A model generated the notes under the pieces. It saw only the letters and a list, made by a program, of their open reading frames with translations. It did not search any database and had not been told where the DNA came from. A program made the translations under genes and the position numbers. A stretch of 64,000 bases of DNA from Alpinimonas psychrophila (GTDB lineage: Bacteria > Actinomycetota > Actinomycetes > Actinomycetales > Microbacteriaceae): positions 1-64,000 of the forward strand of contig NZ_JACGWU010000002.1 of the NCBI RefSeq assembly GCF_014137865.1, written 5' to 3'. Below, in pieces: positions 30,444-38,713 of the stretch (its first letter is position 1; the number at the start of each line of letters is the position of its first letter).

Positions 30444-31160
30444 CTAGTTTGTCACAAGGGTGCCAATTTCGGCGCCCAAGATGGCCTGTGTCACGTTGCC
30501 TGCAGGCTCCATGCCAAAAATTCGCATCGGCATTTTGTTATCCATGCAGAGGCTAAAGGCGGTCGAATCAACCACCTTGAGTCCCTTCTGTAGGGCCTCA
30601 CCATAGGTCACGTGGTCGAGCTTGGTGGCCTGGGGGTTCGTTCGAGGATCATCCGTGTAGACGCCATCGACACCGTTCTTCGCCACCAGCACTTCATCGG
30701 CGTGAATCTCCAACGCCCGTTGAGCCGAGACTGTGTCGGTGGAAAAGAAAGGCAAGCCCGCGCCGGCACCAAAAATAACGATTCGACCCTTTTCAAGGTG
30801 GCGAATGGCGCGCAAAGGAAGGTAAGGTTCGGCCACTTGAGACATGGCAATGGCCGACTGAACCCGCGTAGCCGCACCGGCCTGCTCAAGGAAGTCTTGA
30901 AGCGCGAGAGCATTCATAACGGTGCCCAACATGCCCATGTAGTCGGCACGAGAGCGATCCATGCCCCGCTGAGAGAGTTCAGCGCCACGGAAGAAATTGC
31001 CGCCTCCGACAACAATCGCGATTTCTACTCGGTCAGCGGCCGCAGCAATTTCGCGCGCTATCCCGCTCACCACATCGGGGTTTACTCCCAGTGATCCCCC
31101 GCCAAACGCCTCACCCGACAGCTTAAGCAAAACCCTGCGGCGGCGATTTCCATCGGTCAT
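30444..31160 (-). CDS. pyrH: UMP kinase PyrH
   Basis: Phosphorylates UMP to UDP; a hexameric amino-acid-kinase-fold enzyme. The 238 residues include [40 protein letters not shown] and [20 protein letters not shown]. Located downstream of the tsf terminator and 37 bases before frr, so it probably has its own promoter in the 115-base gap after tsf. Confidence 0.98.
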   Translation of the reverse strand: MTDGNRRRRVLLKLSGEAFGGGSLGVNPDVVSGIAREIAAAADRVEIAIVVGGGNFFRGAELSQRGMDRSRADYMGMLGTVMNALALQDFLEQAGAATRVQSAIAMSQVAEPYLPLRAIRHLEKGRIVIFGAGAGLPFFSTDTVSAQRALEIHADEVLVAKNGVDGVYTDDPRTNPQATKLDHVTYGEALQKGLKVVDSTAFSLCMDNKMPMRIFGMEPAGNVTQAILGAEIGTLVTN

Positions 31161-31222
31161 GTGTGGAGTTCCTTTGTCAGCTTTATGTGTACTTCAAAAC
31201 TAGTGGGTGCTGGGCACACAAA

Positions 31223-31262
31223 AAGAAGTCCGGATGCGCTTGTGTAGCGATCCGGACTTCTT
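31223..31262 (-). terminator. Intrinsic terminator of the rpsB-tsf operon
   Basis: A 13-base perfect stem (31223-31235 with 31250-31262) is continued by an inner CGCT/AGCG stem after one bulged G, with the loop at 31241-31245. Minus-strand transcription runs into five T just past the stem. It lies 13 bases after the tsf stop. Confidence 0.9.
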
Positions 31263-31275
31263 CATGGGATAAAAC

Positions 31276-32103
31276 TTAAGCGCCAACCTTGAAACGAGTG
31301 AACCCCGTTACGGTGATGCCGGCGTTGTCGAGAACTTGAGCAACCTTGAACTTGTTGTCACGCGAGTATTCCTGTTCCAGCAAAGCAATCTGCTTGATGA
31401 AGGCACTGATGCGACCCTCGACGATCTTGGACAGCTGCGCTTCGGGCTTGCCCTCGTTGCGGCTGATCTCCTCGACGATGTGACGTTCCTTCTCCACCTC
31501 AGCAGCGGGGACATCCTCGCGGCTCAAGTAGAGCGGGTCAGCAAACGAGATGTGCTGCGCGATTGCGCGAGCCGTCTCACCATCATCGCCGGTGTACCCG
31601 ACCAAGACGCCAACCTGCGGGGGCAGGTCCTGGCTGGTCTTGTGCAGGTAGATAGCAAAGTGTTCTGCCGTAATCGACGTCAGGCGACGCAGTTCGATCT
31701 TCTCGCCCAAGATGGCGGCCTCATCGTTGATGAAGGTCTCCACGGTGGTGCCCTCGAGGGGAGCCGCAAGGCCCTCTTCGACGGAAGTCGCGCCGGCGGC
31801 AACAACCGCTGCGAGAACCTTGTCGGCGAGAGCGACGAACTTGTCACCCTTAGCGACGAAGTCAGTCTCGCAAGCGAGCTCAATAATCGTTGCGGTGTTG
31901 CCGTTCTCTGCAGCAGCAACGAGGCCTTCGCTCGTGGAGCGGTCGGCGCGCTTAGCGTTGCCCTTTGCTCCCTTGAGACGAAGAATCTCGATTGCCTTGT
32001 CCATGTCACCCTCGGCTTCGACCAAAGCGTTCTTGGTATCTACCATTCCGGTGCCAAGGCGTTCGCGCAGGGCTTTCAGGTCTTCCAGGCTGAAGTTAGC
32101 CAT
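31276..32103 (-). CDS. tsf: Elongation factor Ts
   Basis: Nucleotide-exchange factor for EF-Tu. The 275 residues have the UBA-like N terminus (LKALRERLGTGMVDTKNALVEA), the TDFVAKGDKF core signature and the C-terminal module ending GFTRFKVGA. Directly downstream of rpsB, followed by a strong terminator. Confidence 0.98.
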   Translation of the reverse strand: MANFSLEDLKALRERLGTGMVDTKNALVEAEGDMDKAIEILRLKGAKGNAKRADRSTSEGLVAAAENGNTATIIELACETDFVAKGDKFVALADKVLAAVVAAGATSVEEGLAAPLEGTTVETFINDEAAILGEKIELRRLTSITAEHFAIYLHKTSQDLPPQVGVLVGYTGDDGETARAIAQHISFADPLYLSREDVPAAEVEKERHIVEEISRNEGKPEAQLSKIVEGRISAFIKQIALLEQEYSRDNKFKVAQVLDNAGITVTGFTRFKVGA

Positions 32104-32143
32104 ATGTCTAGCGCTCCTTTGTCAGGATGAAAAAAGGGAAAAG

Positions 32144-33151
32144 TTACTTGGCGGGCTTGGGAGCAGCAGCTTTGGGAGCAGCAGCTTTAGGGGCCGCCTT
32201 GGGGGCAGCTTCAGCAGCAACTTCTTCAGCAACAACGTCTTCAGCAACAACCTCAACGGCAGCTTCCGCTGCCGCCTCAACGATGGTTTCGACAGCAGCA
32301 TCAGCCGCAACGGTCTCGGCAACAATTGCCTCAACAGCAGCCTCGTCGGCAACGGCTTCGACCTCAACGGTCTCGGCAGCAGACTCTGTGGCGGAAGCCT
32401 CAAGAAGCTCACGCTCCCACTCGGCCATAGGCTCAGCAGGCTCGCCCGACTCAGGCTTTGCGTGGCGCTGGATCAGGCCCTCGGCAGCAGCATCCGCAAT
32501 GATGCGAGTGAGCAGTGCAACGGAACGGATCGCGTCATCGTTACCTGGGATGGGGTAGGTCATTTCGTCGGGGTCGCAGTTGGTGTCGAGGATGCCGATA
32601 ACGGGGATCCCAAGCTTGCGAGCCTCGTCAATGGCGAGGTGCTCCTTCTTGGTGTCGACGATCCACAGAGCGCTCGGCGTCTTGGTCAGGTTGCGGATAC
32701 CACCAAGGCTCTTGTGGAGCTTGACGAGTTCACGCTTCTTGATCAACATTTCTTTCTTCGTGAAACCGCTGTGTGCGGTGTCCGTGAAGTCGAGCTCTTC
32801 GAGCTCCTTCATGCGCTGGAGGCGCTTGCCAACCGTCTGGAAGTTGGTGAGAAGTCCACCCAACCAGCGCTGGTTGACGTAGGGCTGGCCTACGCGCGTT
32901 GCCTGCTCGGAGATGGACTCCTGAGCCTGCTTCTTGGTACCGACAAAGAGGATGGTTCCACCGTGGGCAACGGTCTCTTTGACGAAGTCATAGGCGTTGT
33001 CAATGTGAACCAACGACTGCTGAAGGTCAATGATGTGGATGCCGGAGCGCTCGGCAAGAATAAAGCGCTTAACCTTCGGGTTCCACCGACGAGTCTGGTG
33101 TCCGAAGTGAACGCCGCTGTCGAGCAGCTGGCGAATGGTGACGACGGCCAT
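32144..33151 (-). CDS. rpsB: 30S ribosomal protein S2 with long acidic Ala/Glu tail
   Basis: Primary 30S protein. [19 protein letters not shown] is the standard N terminus; the ATG at 33151 is chosen because AGGAG lies six bases upstream, whereas the preceding in-frame ATG overlaps that site. After the conserved core (to about residue 265) comes a low-complexity tail of about 70 residues built from Ala, Val and Glu and ending Lys/Pro/Ala. Tails of this kind occur on actinobacterial S2; their role is unknown. Heads the rpsB-tsf operon. Confidence 0.97.
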   Translation of the reverse strand: MAVVTIRQLLDSGVHFGHQTRRWNPKVKRFILAERSGIHIIDLQQSLVHIDNAYDFVKETVAHGGTILFVGTKKQAQESISEQATRVGQPYVNQRWLGGLLTNFQTVGKRLQRMKELEELDFTDTAHSGFTKKEMLIKKRELVKLHKSLGGIRNLTKTPSALWIVDTKKEHLAIDEARKLGIPVIGILDTNCDPDEMTYPIPGNDDAIRSVALLTRIIADAAAEGLIQRHAKPESGEPAEPMAEWERELLEASATESAAETVEVEAVADEAAVEAIVAETVAADAAVETIVEAAAEAAVEVVAEDVVAEEVAAEAAPKAAPKAAAPKAAAPKPAK

Positions 33152-33210
33152 GGCCATCTCCTGTTCTTGACGCGAGCGCACAGCACTCACACGTCATTTG
33201 CGGTTATGTC

Positions 33211-33232
33211 GCAAGGACCGAAGGTCTCTTGC
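33211..33232 (-). promoter_or_regulatory. UUCG-capped hairpin in the rpsB 5' leader
   Basis: In minus-strand RNA the segment folds as GCAAG/CTTGC continuing into GACC/GGTC with one bulged A, closed by a C(UUCG)G tetraloop. It lies about 60 bases upstream of rpsB and could be an S2 autoregulatory leader element (inference). Confidence 0.5.
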
Positions 33233-33342
33233 CCTAGTGCCCGGAGGAAAACCCGCGTAAATGCTTTCGCATCTTCGACCGATGGGATTTCACACGCTAG
33301 TAGGCACGCGAAGTCACCCCGATAAATCGGAGTGCATGACCA

Positions 33343-35022
33343 GTGTACGGCATGATGAGAGAGAAAAGATTTGGGGACATTACTGTGGCAACTTCCACCG
33401 TCGCGAACAGAGCATCCGTGGCACCGACCCGTCAGGGGCTCATTCTGATTGCGCTTGTCATGGGCGCGGGAGTGGCCAACATGAACTTGGCCGTCGCAAA
33501 TGTCGGATTGCCGGACATCGGTCGTGACCTGAATGCCTCGCAGACTGGTCTTAACCTTGTTGCCGTCGGGTTCTCTTTGGGGCTGGCGGCATCCGTTCTC
33601 TATCTCGGCGCGCTCGGCGATCGTTATGGCCGCAAAATGATGTTGATCCTCGGGCTCGTTCTGGGTATTCCCGCGGCCTTCCTCTCAGCCCTTTCCCCCA
33701 CGGTCGAGCTTCTGGCACTTTCGCGCCTGCTCGGTGGGCTCGCTGCGGGCATGGCCTATCCCACGACCTTGGCGCTGATTACGGCACTCTGGTCCGGCCC
33801 GGCGCGAACTCGTGCTATCGCATTATGGTCTGCTCTCGGTGCCGCCATGTCCTCAATGTCACCCCTCATTGCCGGGGCAATCTTGCTGAAGTTTGCTTGG
33901 GGTTGGTCCTTTCTCATCGCGGTGCCCTTTGCTGTGATTGCCATTGTTCTGGTGTGGCGTTATGTACCGAGCCACGTTAACGAAACGAAGGAGCGCGTCG
34001 ATCACCTCGGCGGAGTCCTTTCGGCGATCTTCATTGGTGGGCTGGTTTTGGGTATCAACTACGTCAGCCTTCCCGGTCAACTTGATCGGGCAATTTTTTT
34101 GCTCTTGCTGAGCGCTGGAGCTGGCATCGCTTTCTTCATTCGCCAGAGGCTTGCCGGATCGCCCCTTTTCGATCTGCGCTACGCCGCCCGACCAACATTT
34201 TGGGTCTCAGCGGTGGCCGGCATCATTGTCTTCGGTTCCCTCATGGGGGCAATGTACATCGGGCAGCAGTTTCTGCAAAATGTTCTGGGCTACAACGCGC
34301 TTCAGGCTGGATCATCGATCGTTCCCTGCGCCGTTTTCATGGTCGCCGCCGCGCCTTTCTCGAGTCGTCTCATCGAACGATATGGCTCACGCGTGACACT
34401 GCTCATGGGTTTTGTGGCCTGCACACTGGGCTTTATGAGCATGTACTTTCTGTGGACAACGACAACGACTGTCGGCGTGGTCATTTTGAGTTATGCGCTC
34501 ATTGGGTTGGGCGTTGGCATTGCGGGCACTCCGGCCTCTCATGCACTGACGGATTCCGTACCGGTCACCAAAGTGGGCATGGCATCGGGAACGGGGGATC
34601 TGCAACGCGATCTCGGCGGTTCGATTATGCAGTCCATGCTCGGGGCCATCCTGGGGGCCGGCTATGCCGGGGCGATCGCGACTTCTATTGCCAACGCTCC
34701 GGAGGCTGTGAAATCCGGTATCACGAGCGGCGTCGCTACGGGTCTTGCGAAGTCATTCGGAAGCGCGGAGGACCTCGCCAAGCAGTATCCCGATTACGCC
34801 AACGCCATCGTGGAAGCAGCAAAGACCTCCTTCCTCGAGGGCGCGGACTGGGCCTATGTGGCCGGGATCCTGACGATGCTTGTCGGAATTTTGCTCGTTT
34901 TCCTTTTCTTCCCTCGTCGAGAAAAAGAACGGGATCTTTACGCTCGCTACGCGGCAAGTGCGCAAGCCGAGCTGCTCTCCTCCACCACGGGTACCGAAGG
35001 CCGCGCATCCCCCACGTCATAA
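33343..35022 (+). CDS. MFS drug exporter, DHA2 family
   Basis: Proton-coupled efflux protein of up to 559 residues with about 14 hydrophobic segments. Motif A is visible as GALGDRYGRKMMLI and motif C-like glycine-rich sequence in helix 5. The start could be ATG 33343 or 33352 or a GTG further in (before ATSTVANRAS); the N-terminal ~20 residues are soluble either way. The gene stands opposite to the housekeeping genes around it and interrupts the M23-rpsB adjacency. The substrate is unknown. Confidence 0.9.
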   Translation: MYGMMREKRFGDITVATSTVANRASVAPTRQGLILIALVMGAGVANMNLAVANVGLPDIGRDLNASQTGLNLVAVGFSLGLAASVLYLGALGDRYGRKMMLILGLVLGIPAAFLSALSPTVELLALSRLLGGLAAGMAYPTTLALITALWSGPARTRAIALWSALGAAMSSMSPLIAGAILLKFAWGWSFLIAVPFAVIAIVLVWRYVPSHVNETKERVDHLGGVLSAIFIGGLVLGINYVSLPGQLDRAIFLLLLSAGAGIAFFIRQRLAGSPLFDLRYAARPTFWVSAVAGIIVFGSLMGAMYIGQQFLQNVLGYNALQAGSSIVPCAVFMVAAAPFSSRLIERYGSRVTLLMGFVACTLGFMSMYFLWTTTTTVGVVILSYALIGLGVGIAGTPASHALTDSVPVTKVGMASGTGDLQRDLGGSIMQSMLGAILGAGYAGAIATSIANAPEAVKSGITSGVATGLAKSFGSAEDLAKQYPDYANAIVEAAKTSFLEGADWAYVAGILTMLVGILLVFLFFPRREKERDLYARYAASAQAELLSSTTGTEGRASPTS

Positions 35023-35064
35023 TTTCACCACCTTTCACGCGGCCAAAGGCGCCAAGCTGACGTC

Positions 35065-35595
35065 ATGTTTTCATCGCCAGGTCGAACCTTCGTTACACGG
35101 GTCCTCGCGACGGCCTTGCTGGCCTTGACGGTCTCTGTGGCTTTTCCAGTGACTGCTGCCCGCGGGGCCATTGCGGATACATGGTCGTGGCCCATTGCCG
35201 CACCATGGCGAATCCAGAGGCCCTACGTTGCGCCCCCCACTCCTTACGGTGTCGGTCACCGGGGTATCGATTTGGTCGCGGCAGTGGACACGCCCGTTCT
35301 GGCACCCGCTGCCGGAACCGTCCTCTTTGCGGGCATCGTCGTGGATCGCGGTGTCATCAGTATTGATCACGGCGGGGGTGTGACATCCAGTTATGAGCCG
35401 GTGACAGCCGTCGTTCACGCAGGGCAAAGCGTTCAGGCGGGCGACACCATCGGCCACATCACCGGGCTTCACGCAACAGCATCCGAGGCTTGTCCCTGCC
35501 TCCACCTAGGAGCACGCATCGACGGGGAATACCTGTCGCCGCTGGCTTTTCTCTCCGCGATTAATCGGGCGGTGCTCCTCCCCTGGCGGGACTAA
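35065..35595 (+). CDS. Secreted M23 family (LytM-like) peptidase
   Basis: Cell-wall hydrolase or its regulator, 176 residues with a Sec signal peptide (cleavage after about VTAARGA). The M23 core runs from PYVAPPTPYGVGHRGIDL. Metal ligands His65 and Asp69 are present, and the last ligand is His147 in CLHLGARI. The HxH motif of active LytM enzymes reads CLH, so the first, catalytic His is Cys145. That variant recurs in actinobacterial homologues. It converges on xerC with 27 bases between. Confidence 0.88.
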   Translation: MFSSPGRTFVTRVLATALLALTVSVAFPVTAARGAIADTWSWPIAAPWRIQRPYVAPPTPYGVGHRGIDLVAAVDTPVLAPAAGTVLFAGIVVDRGVISIDHGGGVTSSYEPVTAVVHAGQSVQAGDTIGHITGLHATASEACPCLHLGARIDGEYLSPLAFLSAINRAVLLPWRD

Positions 35596-35622
35596 GAGCG
35601 CTGTAGAAACGCTGTCTCGCTT

Positions 35623-36552
35623 CTACGCACGAGGGTGAGCCTGCGCATAACTGGAGCGCAGCCGCTCGACAGAGACGTGGGTATAGATCTGGGTCGTCCC
35701 CATGCTGGCGTGTCCGAGGAGTTCTTGAACGATCCGCAGGTCTGCACCACCGTCGAGCAGGTGAGTCGCTGCCGTGTGGCGTAGAACGTGGGGGCCTGAC
35801 GGCCCCGACCCCTCCAGCGAGGCGAGAAGATCGGCGACTACTCGATAGACGGCGCGTGTCGTCAGCCGCGCTCCCCGGGCACCCAAAAATAGTGCCCCAG
35901 ACCGAGGTGTTCCGGAGCCTGAGTCCGATCCAGCATTCATGTCCCCCGTTGAGTGCTCGAGCATGGACAACAGTGCCGTTGCGGCAGGAGCGCCAAAGGG
36001 AACCACCCGTTCCTTGGCCCCCTTCCCCAGTACTCTCATCGTTCGCCGCTCAAGGTCGACATCACTGACGTTGAGTCCCACAAGCTCAGAAACGCGGATC
36101 CCCGTGGCGTAGAGCACTTCGACAATGGCAAGGTCGCGAACGGCCTGCGGGGAATCCTCGCCCCCTACGCGCAATTGGAGGGAATCAAATAGATCCCGCA
36201 TCTGAACTTCGGTAATGACGCGCGGCAGGGTGGAATCGGTCTTGGGAGATTTGAGCCGGATACCAGGATCCGTCGACACTAAGCCCATGCGCTTCAGCCA
36301 CGCCGTAAAACTTCGCGCGGTGGCGGACCGCCTGGCCAAGGTCATCTTCGAAAGCCCCTCACCTGAGCCTTTCCAAAGCCAGTCGCGTAAAAACTCGAGG
36401 TTGAGGTTCTCTACGCTTGCGAGTCCTCTGTCTTCAGCGTAATTCAGCAGTGCCGAAGCATCCGTTCGATACGCCTTGACCGTATGGGGTGAATAGGCGC
36501 GCTCGGCAGCAAGGTAGACAATGAAGTCGTCTACCGCCTGCTGAAGTTGCAT
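35623..36552 (-). CDS. xerC: Tyrosine recombinase XerC
   Basis: Chromosome-dimer-resolving recombinase of 309 residues. SAM-like N-terminal domain (VDDFIVYLAAERAYSPHTV) and catalytic domain with the Arg in YATGIRVSELVGL, His-x-x-Arg in HVLRHTAATHLL, His in LLGHASMG and nucleophile Tyr in TQIYTHV. It lies in its conserved chromosomal place after dprA, now with a heliorhodopsin gene between, so it is the housekeeping enzyme and not a mobile-element integrase. Confidence 0.95.
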   Translation of the reverse strand: MQLQQAVDDFIVYLAAERAYSPHTVKAYRTDASALLNYAEDRGLASVENLNLEFLRDWLWKGSGEGLSKMTLARRSATARSFTAWLKRMGLVSTDPGIRLKSPKTDSTLPRVITEVQMRDLFDSLQLRVGGEDSPQAVRDLAIVEVLYATGIRVSELVGLNVSDVDLERRTMRVLGKGAKERVVPFGAPAATALLSMLEHSTGDMNAGSDSGSGTPRSGALFLGARGARLTTRAVYRVVADLLASLEGSGPSGPHVLRHTAATHLLDGGADLRIVQELLGHASMGTTQIYTHVSVERLRSSYAQAHPRA

Positions 36553-36568
36553 ACCTCCACGGTATTGC

Positions 36569-37372
36569 TTAGTTGGTCAGCGCGGGAATTACGGCGCCGG
36601 AGAAAACTTGCCAGGCCAAGAGAGACTTCGCCACGAGACTCAGCGTGATGTACATGCGCTCGCCACGGAGATAGTTGCTCCAGCCGCCGATCTGCTTGTA
36701 CTGGAGGATTTGATTCACGGCGAACGTGTTGAAGAGAACAAAGAGCGACACGATGATGCCAATGACGAAACCAGGCACTTGCGCCGCCCCCGAAGCCCCG
36801 GGCTGGAAAAGGTACACGAATACCAAGATCCAGGGAACGATGCCCACCATCGAGCCAAATACGAAGGGGAGGAATTTGCCGTTGCCGGGAGTTTCGTACT
36901 TCTCCTGAAGCGCCCCGAACATGATCATGGCCGCGTTGACCGCGAAAATTGACACGAGGGCGGAGAAGTTATTAATGCCTGTCAGCTGGGCAATCAACCA
37001 AATCATGATGGAGGAGCTCAGCGCGTACTCAACCCAACGGAAATAGTTGTGGTTGGCCTTCAACCCGGCGCCATATCGCGCGAAGAACCAGGGCGAGGAA
37101 ATGAGGAAATGGAAGAAGGCGGACAGTGCCAGGAACGCTACGACGCCAATGCCTAGGTTGATCGAGAAGAGCGTGACCTTCTCCGTCGGAAGCTCCACTC
37201 CGGGAGGCCCCGTCATGTAGTCGATCGTGACGCCAAAGACGACCTGCTTGGTCAGCAACGTCAAAACATAACCAAAGACAAGCGCCTGCAACAGGTGAAC
37301 CGCACCGGCCACAATGTTGTAGACCCGGAGGCGAGAAATCTGCTCGTCATTTGTGTACGTCTTGCGCGCCAT
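36569..37372 (-). CDS. Heliorhodopsin
   Basis: Seven-helix retinal protein of 267 residues. From the ATG at 37372 (AAGGAG six bases upstream): the Schiff-base Lys is K249 in LSLVAKSLLAWQ of helix 7, and the counterion Glu is E115 in RWVEYALSSSIM of helix 3. Their spacing of 134 equals E107-K241 of the founding heliorhodopsin 48C12, and S245 and H88 match its S237 and H80. The signatures SSPWFFARY and LRGERMYI also belong to heliorhodopsins, not to type-1 pumps. Heliorhodopsins sit with the N terminus in the cytoplasm; their cellular role is unsettled. The gene lies between dprA and xerC, same strand, 16 bases from xerC. Confidence 0.97.
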   Translation of the reverse strand: MARKTYTNDEQISRLRVYNIVAGAVHLLQALVFGYVLTLLTKQVVFGVTIDYMTGPPGVELPTEKVTLFSINLGIGVVAFLALSAFFHFLISSPWFFARYGAGLKANHNYFRWVEYALSSSIMIWLIAQLTGINNFSALVSIFAVNAAMIMFGALQEKYETPGNGKFLPFVFGSMVGIVPWILVFVYLFQPGASGAAQVPGFVIGIIVSLFVLFNTFAVNQILQYKQIGGWSNYLRGERMYITLSLVAKSLLAWQVFSGAVIPALTN

Positions 37373-37426
37373 CAAGGACTCCTTAGCTCAATTTTGGACT
37401 GTCTGAGGTTAGCACCAATAGGGGGT

Positions 37427-38713
37427 TTACCCACCCTTTTGAGGATCACTGCCACCGTGACGACGCCAGCCCTTGTCACCGCCGACAGCCCGCCCCGTAA
37501 GCTCGCACAGCCCTAAGACGCTCTGGACCTGCATCACGGAAAGACCAGCCCGACGAGCGATATCTTCGGCCGAACGCGGTGTTCGCAAACTGAGGGCATC
37601 CATGACACGGCGTTCCTCGGGGTCCTCTTGCTCATCTCGTTCGCGCGCCGGAGGCGCAATGTCAAGAGAAAGAAGCTCGAACATTTCCGCAGCGGTGGTG
37701 ACGAGGATGGCATCCGTTTCACGAAGAAGCCGATGACACCCGGCCGAAGACGCAGACGTTACGGGACCAGGGACCACTCCCAGTGGCCGGCCGAGCGCAG
37801 AAGCATGGCCCGCGGTGTTGAGCGATCCGGACCGCCAGCCTGCCTCGATGACGACCGTTGCGGCACTGGCCGCTGCGATTAAACGATTCCGTTGCAAAAA
37901 CCGCCATTTTGTGGGCGAGGCCCCACAGGGTAGCTCCGAAAGCACAACCCCACTGGCGACAATCCGGTGCAAGAGCGCGTCATGACCGGAAGGATAGAAC
38001 CGATCTACGCCGCCGGCGAGAAAGGCGACAGTGTTGCCTCCGCTAGCCAGTGCCGAACGGTGCGCCATTCCATCGATGCCGTAGGCCGCCCCCGAGACAA
38101 CGGTCACTCCTCTGTCCACTAATCCAGCTGCCGCTTCCATCGTGACGTGCTCTCCGTACCCGGTTGACGCCCTTGCCCCCACCACAGCAATCGATCGGGG
38201 CAACGTGGCCAATAGCTCGGGAGTCCCCCGAGCCCACAACACATGGGGGGCATGCAATCCAAGGTCGTCGAGACCCTGAGGCCAGAAGGCGTGTGCGGGT
38301 GTCAATAGCACGGTGTCAAAGCGCGCCGCCCGTTCGAGGTGTGCGACGGCTTCACGGGCATTCAGCCGCGGTGCCCACCGCTCGAGCCCGGCGCTGATGA
38401 GCTGAACAAGTTCTTCGTCGAAGGCTATGCCCAGCGCTGCACCGCCCGCGGTCTGCCCCATCAACCCCATGATGCGCTCGGGATCACACCGTCGGATAAG
38501 GGCATCTAAGGCGCCGTTCGCCCCCAGCGCGGTTAGCAACATTCCGGCCATGCGATCACCGGGCTCGGCGATGCCTGAGAACGCCACACGGGCAAACACC
38601 TCCGCTGCATCTTCAGCTGTGCTATCGCCGGTGACGGCAGAAACGGCCCGGAGCCGAGTGAGAACATCGGCCTCGTTGAGTCCGCCAAATAACGTGGTGG
38701 CTGTGAGGTTCAT
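37427..38713 (-). CDS. dprA: DNA-processing protein DprA/Smf
   Basis: Loads RecA on incoming single-stranded DNA in transformation. The 428 residues show a SAM-like N terminus, the Rossmann core (SIAVVGARASTGYGEHVTME, VVSGAAYGIDGMAHRSAL, GSLNTAGHASALGRPLGVVPG) and a C-terminal winged helix (TPRSAEDIARRAGLSVMQVQS). It overlaps comM by four bases. Part of the conserved yraN-comM-dprA-xerC series. Confidence 0.95.
   Translation of the reverse strand: MNLTATTLFGGLNEADVLTRLRAVSAVTGDSTAEDAAEVFARVAFSGIAEPGDRMAGMLLTALGANGALDALIRRCDPERIMGLMGQTAGGAALGIAFDEELVQLISAGLERWAPRLNAREAVAHLERAARFDTVLLTPAHAFWPQGLDDLGLHAPHVLWARGTPELLATLPRSIAVVGARASTGYGEHVTMEAAAGLVDRGVTVVSGAAYGIDGMAHRSALASGGNTVAFLAGGVDRFYPSGHDALLHRIVASGVVLSELPCGASPTKWRFLQRNRLIAAASAATVVIEAGWRSGSLNTAGHASALGRPLGVVPGPVTSASSAGCHRLLRETDAILVTTAAEMFELLSLDIAPPARERDEQEDPEERRVMDALSLRTPRSAEDIARRAGLSVMQVQSVLGLCELTGRAVGGDKGWRRHGGSDPQKGG

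Noticed and set aside
35623-36552. Tyrosine recombinase as sign of a mobile element
   Set aside because: It is the chromosomal XerC in its conserved place near dprA, with no att sites, phage genes or cargo around it.
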